Shown here in pieces: positions 58,701 through 64,000 of a DNA stretch of 64,000 nucleotides. The position numbers and the translations under genes were made by a program. Numbering within the stretch: the stretch's first letter is position 1; each line of letters starts with the position of its first letter. This DNA is from Micromonospora sp. NBC_00421 (GTDB lineage: Bacteria > Actinomycetota > Actinomycetes > Mycobacteriales > Micromonosporaceae), in assembly GCF_036017915.1 (NCBI RefSeq), contig NZ_CP107929.1, positions 744,001 to 808,000 on the forward strand. Direction: 5' to 3'. The notes under the pieces were generated by a model, which was not told where the DNA came from, did not search any database, and was given only the letters and a program-made list of their open reading frames with translations.

Positions 58701-61297
58701 TCGACAGGTCCACCGTGGTCTGGGCCACCGGCCCGACCGACGGCAGGGCGTACGCGTTGGTGGCCGCCCCGGCCGGCGGGCTGAGCGTGGTCGACGGCGA
58801 GTTGTCCGGGACGTACACCTCGCTGCCGTTGCGGGCGCAGCGCAACGGGCTCACCGAGGTCCAACGCGCGGCCTTCCCGCACCTCTGGGCCCACCAGGCG
58901 TTCGGCCTGGACCGGGCGGACCTGGCCCGGGTGCCGGCGGCGCTGCGCGGGCAACTCGTGGTGACCGAGCGGGACGCCGGAGGCGCGCTGCTCCGCGCGA
59001 CAGGGGTGCAGATCCCCGGCGTGCTCGACGACGTCTACCGCGCCGCCACCGACGCGACGCTCGGCGTCACCTTCGCCGGGAAGGTGCCCACGCTCGCGGT
59101 CTGGGCGCCCACCGCCCGGACGGTCGCGCTCGAACTGTTCGACATGCCGTCGGCGTCGCCGCGCACGGTGGCGATGCGCCGCGACGACCGCACCGGCGTC
59201 TGGTCGGTGCACGGCAGCCGCGACTGGACCGGCCGCTACTACCGCTACCGGGTCGAAGCCTGGCAGCCGGCCGCCCAGAAGATCGTCACCGCGTCGGTCA
59301 CCGACCCCTACTCGGTGGCGCTCGCCGCCGACTCCACGCACAGCCAGATCGTCGACCTGGCCGACCCGGCGCTCGCCCCCGCCGGCTGGTCCGGGCTGCG
59401 CAAGCCGGCCGCGCCGGCCGCGTCGAAGGCGCAGATCTCCGAGCTGTCGGTACGCGACTTCTCCATCGCCGACAGCACCGTGCCGGCCGGGCGGCGGGGC
59501 ACCTACCTGGCCTTCACCGACCCGGGCACGGCCGGGATGAAGCACCTGACCGCCCTCGGTGACGCCGGGGTCGACTACCTGCACCTGCTGCCGGTGTTCG
59601 ACTTCGCCACCATCCCCGAGAAGCGGGCCGACCAGCGGCAGCCCGCCTGCGACCTGGCGAAACTGCCACCGGACTCCGACCGGCAACAGGCGTGCGTCGC
59701 GGCGGTCGCCGACACCGACGGCTACAACTGGGGATACGACCCACTGCACTACACGGTCCCGGAGGGCGGCTACGCGGTCGACCCGGACGGGGCGCAGCGG
59801 ACCGCCGAGTTCCGGCGGATGGTCGCCGGAATCAACGGAGCCGGCCTGCGGGTGGTGCTGGACGTGGTCTACAACCACACCTCCGCCGCCGGCACCGACG
59901 CGAAGTCGGTGCTGGACCAGGTGGTGCCCGGCTACTACCACAGGCAGTTGGACGACGGCACTGTCGCCGACTCGACCTGCTGCGCCAACACCGCCCCCGA
60001 GCACGCCATGATGGGCAAGCTGGTGGTCGACTCGCTCGTCGTCTGGGCGAAGCAGTACAAGGTGGACGGCTTCCGGTTCGACCTGATGGGCCACCACCCC
60101 AAGGCGAACATCCTGGCCGTACGGGCCGCGCTGGACAAGCTGACCCTCGCCCGCGACGGCGTCGACGGTCGGCGGATCCTGCTCTACGGCGAGGGCTGGA
60201 ACTTCGGCGAGGTCGCCGACGACGCCCGGTTCGTGCAGGCCACCCAGGCCAACATGGCCGGCACCGGTATCGGCACCTTCAACGACCGGCTCCGGGACGC
60301 GGTACGCGGCGGCGGTCCCTTCGACGGCAATCCGCGCGTGCAGGGATTCGCTTCCGGCCTCTACACCGACCCCAACGGTGACGAGGTGAACGGCAGCACC
60401 GCCGAGCAGAAGGCCCGGCTGCTGCACTCCCAGGACCTGATCAAGGTGGGGCTGACCGGCAACCTGCGCGGTTACCGGTTCACCGACTCCACCGGCCGGC
60501 GGGTCACCGGGGCGCAGGTGGACTACAACGGTTCGCCGGCCGGCTACACCGCCGCCCCAGGTGAGGCGGTCACCTACGTCGACGCGCACGACAACGAGAT
60601 CCTGTACGACGCGCTGGCGTACAAACTGCCGTCGGGCACCTCGGCGGCGGACCGGGCCCGGATGCAGGTGCTGGCCCTGGCCACCACCGCCCTCGGGCAG
60701 GGGACCGGGTTCGTGGCGGCCGGCTCCGAGCGGCTGCGCTCGAAGTCGCTGGACCGCAACTCCTACAACTCCGGCGACTGGTTCAACCAGATCCGCTGGG
60801 ACTGCACCCAGGGCAACGGGTTCGGTGCCGGCCTGCCCCCGGCGGCGGACAACCAGGACAAGTGGTCGTACGCGAAGCCGCTGCTGGCCGATCCGTCCCT
60901 GGTGCCGGACTGCGCCGCGATCGACCTGGCCGACGCCCGGTATGCGGAGCTGCTGAGGATCCGGCAGTCCTCGCCGGTGTTCGGGCTGTCCACCGCCGAG
61001 CAGGTGCAGCAGCGGGTCGCGTTCCCGCTGTCCGGGGTGAAGGAGACCCCGGGTGTGCTCACCATGACCCTGGACGCCCGGGGGCTGGGCGGCCGGTGGA
61101 GGTCGGTGACCGTGGTCTTCAACGGCACCCCGACGGCGGCGAAGCAGACGGTGACCGGTCTGCGCGGCACGGACACCACCCTGCACCCGGTGCTGGCCGG
61201 CTCGGCCGACCCGGTGCTGCGGACCGCGTCGTTCGACCGGGCGGCGGGCACCTTCACCGTGCCGGCACGCAGCGTGGCGGTCTTCGTCCAGCGCTGA
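55799..61297 (+). CDS. Secreted amylopullulanase with two GH13 catalytic units
   Basis: 1832 residues, the largest gene here. A signal peptide (about 1-30, [20 protein letters not shown]) precedes an alpha-amylase GH13 unit with nucleophile D331 ([10 protein letters not shown]), acid E365 (FMFGEVY) and D436 (FLGNHDMGR). Two starch-binding-type beta-domains follow ([40 protein letters not shown]). A pullulanase-type GH13 unit comes last, with D1428 ([11 protein letters not shown]), E1465 ([11 protein letters not shown]) and D1598 ([14 protein letters not shown]). It hydrolyses alpha-1,4 and alpha-1,6 bonds of starch or pullulan outside the cell. Bimodular enzymes of this sort are known in streptomycetes. 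ATG at 55799 follows AGGAAGG. Confidence 0.94.
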   Translation: MKPPPLPRKALLALVSTLTLALVGVPVAVRQLGADSTDRPSTVDALAAAGAAQWGAEPSTEALLAAGTGRGRAEQFYFVLPDRFANGDRRNDTGGLTGDRLRTGLDPTDKGFYHGGDLKGVIDKLDYIQGLGTTAIWLAPIFKNRPVQGSGADVSAGYHGYWITDFTQVDPHFGTNEEMKRLVKLAHRRGIKVYLDVIVNHTADVISYAEGKYAYVDKKTSPYTDAQGREFEDRNYADGTRAFPKVNTDAGPYTPTFASAADAGVKVPAWLNDPTMYHNRGDSTFAGENSEYGDFFGLDDLWTERPEVVKGLTKAYGDWIASTDVDGFRLDTVKHVNLDFWPQFSQGIKRAADKAGKKDFFMFGEVYSADQEVTSTYVRRGGLPATLDFSFQEAARAYTAADGPAKALADVYAKDSLYAARDTDAGRLTTFLGNHDMGRIGSFVAAAGGDDARQLGRDRLAHQLMFLTRGQPVVYSGDEQGFTGPGGDKDARQDMFATRTADYLDDDLIGTTRTHASDQFDTTHPLYRTIAELGRLRAAHPGLRDGVQVTRYAADGPGVFAFSRISPADRTEYLVAVNNAGTPQTVTVDTWTPGTVFTGIYGGTATPTTGADGKLSLTVPAGSAVVFRAGRAVPQATAKPTVTLTAPGADPVATRAAVTAQVTGDPLATVTVAARVSGGKWTLLGSAHTAPYTVHHDLTGLAGGTRVEYKAVVRDGKGRTTSARSTGVVGTPAQGASRDWLVVHYQRPAGGYDDWGLYAWGDLDPAYVTEWPAGQPFAGEDSYGRFAWVKLKPGAKSVGFLVVDKTGNKDVATDRTVDVTTTGEVWVKQGDPALYPTRQAATGEPDPAVDPGTAIIHWRKADNDYAGWGLHLWDGAATPTDWSAPLLPEKVDSFGALFRVPLAAGATGLNYIIHRGDAKDQPDDQRLDLTGVGHEVWLLGGVPGRLLPTSAAGAGKDVDITKQQAQWIDRSTVVWATGPTDGRAYALVAAPAGGLSVVDGELSGTYTSLPLRAQRNGLTEVQRAAFPHLWAHQAFGLDRADLARVPAALRGQLVVTERDAGGALLRATGVQIPGVLDDVYRAATDATLGVTFAGKVPTLAVWAPTARTVALELFDMPSASPRTVAMRRDDRTGVWSVHGSRDWTGRYYRYRVEAWQPAAQKIVTASVTDPYSVALAADSTHSQIVDLADPALAPAGWSGLRKPAAPAASKAQISELSVRDFSIADSTVPAGRRGTYLAFTDPGTAGMKHLTALGDAGVDYLHLLPVFDFATIPEKRADQRQPACDLAKLPPDSDRQQACVAAVADTDGYNWGYDPLHYTVPEGGYAVDPDGAQRTAEFRRMVAGINGAGLRVVLDVVYNHTSAAGTDAKSVLDQVVPGYYHRQLDDGTVADSTCCANTAPEHAMMGKLVVDSLVVWAKQYKVDGFRFDLMGHHPKANILAVRAALDKLTLARDGVDGRRILLYGEGWNFGEVADDARFVQATQANMAGTGIGTFNDRLRDAVRGGGPFDGNPRVQGFASGLYTDPNGDEVNGSTAEQKARLLHSQDLIKVGLTGNLRGYRFTDSTGRRVTGAQVDYNGSPAGYTAAPGEAVTYVDAHDNEILYDALAYKLPSGTSAADRARMQVLALATTALGQGTGFVAAGSERLRSKSLDRNSYNSGDWFNQIRWDCTQGNGFGAGLPPAADNQDKWSYAKPLLADPSLVPDCAAIDLADARYAELLRIRQSSPVFGLSTAEQVQQRVAFPLSGVKETPGVLTMTLDARGLGGRWRSVTVVFNGTPTAAKQTVTGLRGTDTTLHPVLAGSADPVLRTASFDRAAGTFTVPARSVAVFVQR

Positions 61298-61307
61298 TCC
61301 GACGACG

Positions 61308-61344
61308 ACCGGCCCCCCTCCGCGTGGTGCGGAGGGGGGCCGGT
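61308..61344. terminator. Terminator after the amylopullulanase gene
   Basis: Perfect 16-bp GC stem (61308-61323 with 61329-61344), 5-nt loop, 10 bp past the stop and before a convergent gene. No U-tract. Confidence 0.8.
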
Positions 61345-61397
61345 GCGCGTCCTGCCCGGTGTGCCGCCGTCACCGGTGGCACGTCACCCGAGGGTGC

Positions 61398-63056
61398 TCA
61401 GCCGAAGCAGTTCGGGATGGTGTCGCCCGGGATGGCCAGGCAGTTGGTCGGACGGTTCGCGACGATTGCGGACTTGTTGTCCACGTTCACCGTGCCCTCG
61501 AAGGTGAAGACACCGCCCGGGGCGAAGGTGGCGAAGTTGTCGGCGACCTTCGTCCGGCTGAGGTTGACCTCGCCGAAGGCGTTGAAGATGCCGCCGCCGA
61601 CGCCGATCGGACCGAGGGCCCGGTTGGCGACGATCTCGGACTCGCGCACAGTGGTGACGCTGTCCACGTTGAACAGCCCGCCGCCGAAGAAGCCGGCGGT
61701 GTTCTCCTTGAGGTAGCTCTTCTCGATGGTGACCGCGCTGTCGAAGGCCACGGCCACGCCGCCGCCCACGCCCGCGGTGCTGTTCTTGGCCACCGTCGAG
61801 TAGAACACGTTGACCTGGGCGTCCGCTGCGGCGATACCGCCACCGGCGAGCACTGCGGTGTTCGACAGGAGCTCCGTGTAGCGCACGGTGGTGTTGCCCC
61901 CGATGTCGAGCAGGCCGCCGCCGAAGCCGAGCGTCTCGTTGTCGGTGATCTTGGACTTCTCGATCAGGACGGTGCCACCGTCGACGTCCTCGGTGAAGAT
62001 CTCCGCGGCGCCGTTGGAGACACCGCCACCACCGATGACGGCGGTGTTGTCGGTGATCGTGGACTCGTCGACCTTGAGCAGGCCGGCGTTGAAGACGCCA
62101 CCGCCGAAGAAGAAGGCGGTGTTGTGGGCGACGTCGGTGTGCCGCAGCGACGTGGTGCCGAAGTTGGCGAGCCCGCCGCCGTTGCCACCGGACTGGTTCA
62201 GCACCACCGAGGTGTCGAACAGTTCGGCAGTGCCACCCGGCTGCACCAGGATCCCGGCGCCGTCGTTGATGCCCGGCTCCTGGACCAGCGGCGTGACGAC
62301 CCCAGGCTTGGCCTTCGGCGACACCTGCACGGTGGCCTTGGGCGTGGCCTTCGGCGCGGCCTTCAGGCCGGCCTTCGGGTTCGCCTTCCGGGCGGCGAGC
62401 GCCTGGGCCAGCGGCGTGCCGGCCTTCACCTGGGCGGCGAGCGCCTGGGAGTCCGAGAAGGCACCCCAGACCGCCTCCGGCGCGACGGCCGTGAACGCCT
62501 CGATGGTCTGACCGCCCTTGATGGTCAGGCCCTTGACGTTCAGGTGACCGCCGGGACCCACGTTGAGGATCCGGAAGTAGTCGGCGGTGGCGTCCCGGGT
62601 GATCGTGGTGTGTTCACCCCGCAGGGTGATGTCCTGGGTGATCACCGGCAGGCCGTTGCCGTCCTGGTTGCGGGTCAGGTTGTAGGTGCAGCCCTTGGCC
62701 AGGTCCAGCACGCCGCCGTCGCGGCTGTTGGCGAAGACGATGGCCTGGATGAGCTTGTCGGTGTCGCAGGGCACCTCCTTCCCGCGCTCGCGGTCCTTGC
62801 CCCCGTGTTCGTCCTTGCCGCCACGGTCCGGGCCCTCGTCGCCACGGCCCTGGTCGCCGTCCTTGGTGACCTGCTGAGTGGTGTTCCACTTCAGTCCGCT
62901 CACCCCGACCGCCCCGGCGCTGCCGGCGATGCCCACCGCGGCGAGACTGACCACACCTGTCAACCCGGCGACGCCACTGGCGAGCCAGAGCTTGCGACGG
63001 CTCCTGCTCACCGTCGCCCGCGCGGAGGCTTCGTTGTTCGTTAGGTAGTTGGACAT
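61398..63056 (-). CDS. Secreted beta-helix surface protein
   Basis: 552 residues. A twin-basic signal-like start (VSRSRRKLWLASGVAG, then hydrophobic) is followed by a highly charged Gly/Asp/Lys stretch (about 65-95). A long parallel beta-helix follows: repeated turns such as NTAVIGGGGVSNG, NTAFFFGGGVFNAG and NTAVLAGGGIAA, about 20-25 residues each, from about 245 to 530. A Lys/Ala/Pro insert (about 220-245) breaks the first part. Cysteines in PCDTDK, KGCTYN and the last turns (NCLAIP, PNCFG). Resembles pectate-lyase-fold or polymorphic outer-protein repeats; no catalytic motif seen. ATG at 63056. Confidence 0.8.
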   Translation of the reverse strand: MSNYLTNNEASARATVSRSRRKLWLASGVAGLTGVVSLAAVGIAGSAGAVGVSGLKWNTTQQVTKDGDQGRGDEGPDRGGKDEHGGKDRERGKEVPCDTDKLIQAIVFANSRDGGVLDLAKGCTYNLTRNQDGNGLPVITQDITLRGEHTTITRDATADYFRILNVGPGGHLNVKGLTIKGGQTIEAFTAVAPEAVWGAFSDSQALAAQVKAGTPLAQALAARKANPKAGLKAAPKATPKATVQVSPKAKPGVVTPLVQEPGINDGAGILVQPGGTAELFDTSVVLNQSGGNGGGLANFGTTSLRHTDVAHNTAFFFGGGVFNAGLLKVDESTITDNTAVIGGGGVSNGAAEIFTEDVDGGTVLIEKSKITDNETLGFGGGLLDIGGNTTVRYTELLSNTAVLAGGGIAAADAQVNVFYSTVAKNSTAGVGGGVAVAFDSAVTIEKSYLKENTAGFFGGGLFNVDSVTTVRESEIVANRALGPIGVGGGIFNAFGEVNLSRTKVADNFATFAPGGVFTFEGTVNVDNKSAIVANRPTNCLAIPGDTIPNCFG

Positions 63057-63468
63057 CGGAGCTCTCTGCCCTCTCCTCGTACCAGACAGGGTCGCCGCGC
63101 CTGAGCGAGCGTCCCCTGCTACAAATCGGTTGTAGCTCCCGAAAGACACGGTATGAGAAGGTTCCTCGCTATGAGGTCAAAACCGAAGAAAGCCCGCTTT
63201 GGGGACGCTGTCCGTCGGTCAGGCGCATTCCCGGACGGCCGGGCGTCGCATGCCCACCGCCACCCGCCAACGCAAGATCGTGCTGAAAGCACGAAGTAGT
63301 GGCCTCCGTAGTTCCGAAGGCCACTACTTCGTGGTTCGAGCGTGATCGTGAAAGGTGCGCCCGACGTGACGACGCGGAGCGACCTTGAGGTGATCAGTTC
63401 GTGATCATTTGCGCGTGACTCGGCACGCCGTGTCGACTACTCGTAGCACGCAGATGATCGTGTGCCGC
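63057..63468. other. 412-bp repeat-bearing region upstream of the beta-helix gene
   Basis: No gene. Near 63150-63180 on the minus strand, TTGACC and TCATAC 18 bp apart may form the promoter of the beta-helix gene. The middle holds the second copy of the dispersed hairpin (63290-63333) and further shared words (GACCTTGAGG near 63382; also at 17715). Confidence 0.6.
63290..63333. repeat. Dispersed hairpin element, copy 2
   Basis: Perfect 16-bp stem (63290-63305 with 63318-63333), 12-nt loop. Inner TAGTGGCCT is the same as in copy 1. The outer stem (ACGAAG / CTTCGT) replaces TGGTTG / CAACCA with four paired changes. Followed by GTTCGAGCGTGA, as in copy 1. Confidence 0.8.
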
Positions 63469-63741
63469 TCACTCTGGCGTCGGCGCGCACCCGCCGTCGT
63501 GGCCGGCGGGGCGTCCGCAGCGACCGGCCGGGCATGGGCGGGGGCCGGGGCCGTCGAGTGGGGCGTCGCACCAGATCCGGGTACGCGTGGACTGCTGGTC
63601 TTCCTCGGAGAGGGTGGTCTCGCCGAAGTCGATGGCGAGCACGTGGCCGAGTGAGCGGCGTAACGCCATCGCCAGGGCGGCGGCCTCGTCGACGCTGGTC
63701 AGCCTGGTCGGTAGGTGGATGATCCAGCACGGGTCGTTCAC
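63469..63741 (-). CDS. Small Cys-containing protein of unknown function
   Basis: 90 residues: MNDPCWIIHLPTRLTSVDEA, AMALRRSLGHVLAIDFGET, STRTRIWCDAPL, then RCGRPAGHDGGC near the end. Five cysteines in all. The GTG at 63741 overlaps the stop of the DivIVA gene (GTGA), which is why it is preferred over an upstream frame start. Not recognised as a named family; a cytoplasmic partner of the DivIVA-domain protein is a possibility from coupling alone. Confidence 0.65.
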   Translation of the reverse strand: MNDPCWIIHLPTRLTSVDEAAALAMALRRSLGHVLAIDFGETTLSEEDQQSTRTRIWCDAPLDGPGPRPCPAGRCGRPAGHDGGCAPTPE

Positions 63742-64000
63742 CGGGGCCACCCGCTGTTCCGGGCCGTCCGGGTCCGGCGGCAGTCGGTGTGCCCGGACCC
63801 CCACCGCCGCAGCGCCGCCCGGATGCGTTCACCCTCGGTGGTGGCGGTGGCCAGGTCGCGGGTGAGGTGTTCCAGTTCGTCGGCGACCTGGTCGAGGAAG
63901 GCGTACACCTGGTCGGGGTCGAGACCGCGCCACCGGCGGGTGCCGAAGGTGACGGCGCGGACGTGCTGCGGCAGCAGCCGCCGCCCGGCTCGATAGATCA
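63738..64000 (-). CDS. DivIVA-domain protein (partial)
   Basis: The 3' part of a gene entering from beyond the window's right edge; 87 codons are visible. The residues LLPQHVRAVTFGTRRWRGLD and PDQVYAFLDQVADELEHL are the DivIVA N-terminal domain, which binds curved membrane and organises polar growth. It then continues briefly (TRDLATATTEGERIRAALRR) and ends early, so this is a short DivIVA-domain protein rather than the long Wag31 type. The frame stays open to the edge. Confidence 0.72.
   Translation of the reverse strand, partial: IYRAGRRLLPQHVRAVTFGTRRWRGLDPDQVYAFLDQVADELEHLTRDLATATTEGERIRAALRRWGSGHTDCRRTRTARNSGWPR

Noticed and set aside
55775..61186. An 1803-codon open frame on the minus strand opposite the amylopullulanase gene
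   Set aside because: It mirrors the GC-rich codon pattern of the real gene, has low-complexity His/Arg/Gly/Val composition and no motif; the plus strand shows two full GH13 active sites.

Overview
The window is a very GC-rich chromosomal stretch from an actinobacterium, most likely Micromonosporaceae (Micromonospora-like). Grounds: the linked order rapZ-yvcK-whiA, gap-pgk-tpiA-secG-rbpA, pgl-opcA-zwf-tal-tkt-ctaB and ctaA-sufR-sufBDCSU; an actinobacterial conservon; GTG starts everywhere; and many genes with no Shine-Dalgarno sequence but a TANNNT -10 hexamer 6-7 nt before the start codon. I see no tRNA, rRNA, CRISPR array, complete insertion sequence or prophage.

Layout. 1-3.1 kb: the rapZ-yvcK-whiA regulatory trio. 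3.4-7.3 kb: lower glycolysis (gap, pgk, tpiA), then secG and the RNA polymerase-binding protein rbpA, with a perfect terminator after secG. 7.4-14.6 kb, minus strand: pentose phosphate genes tkt-tal-zwf-opcA-pgl, separated at two places by tandem hairpins. 14.8-18.8 kb: heme O/A synthesis genes ctaB and ctaA, around a small-protein/ATP-grasp pair and a repeat-rich intergenic region. 18.9-25.9 kb: the SUF iron-sulfur assembly operon sufR-B-D-Rieske-C-S-U-T. 26.4-33.9 kb: housekeeping genes (acVLRF1 release-factor-like protein, zinc peptidase, ABC-F with a possible leader peptide, CadD-like transporter, HTH protein, enoyl-CoA hydratase, ABC exporter). 34-38.3 kb, minus strand: a decayed secreted-protein gene, then a compact five-gene unit whose first three genes encode a TIGR04222-type membrane protein with a Cys/Gly/Ser tail, a DUF692/MNIO oxidative enzyme and a small partner. 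This is the best candidate for a little-described system: a probable peptide-modifying cassette acting on the Cys tail of a membrane protein. 38.4-39.0 kb: an AcnR-type TetR repressor. It shares a 27-bp upstream box (25 of 27 positions identical) with the aconitase gene about 9 kb away, so the repressor and its target appear unlinked here. 39.2-45.5 kb: HAD hydrolase, RIO kinase, DUF2630 and a four-gene conservon (cvnA-D). 45.6-48.4 kb: aconitase. 48.7-53.9 kb: small accessory genes, including a YoeB toxin with only a remnant of its antitoxin, a C39 peptidase with atypical codon choice, and a permuted NlpC/P60-like protein sharing a bidirectional promoter with a small membrane protein. 54.0-63.1 kb: secreted and cell-surface functions (two membrane-anchored carbohydrate-binding-like proteins, a 1832-residue amylopullulanase with two GH13 catalytic units, and a beta-helix surface protein). 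63.5-64 kb: a small conserved protein and the 3' part of a DivIVA-domain gene running off the window.

Functionally the first 26 kb is conserved central carbon, heme and Fe-S metabolism. Aconitase is both an Fe-S client of the SUF system and the inferred AcnR target. The intergenic DNA holds a dispersed hairpin family (17.4-17.7 kb and 63.3 kb) whose outer stems differ but stay base-paired, a sign of selection or mechanism at the level of structure.
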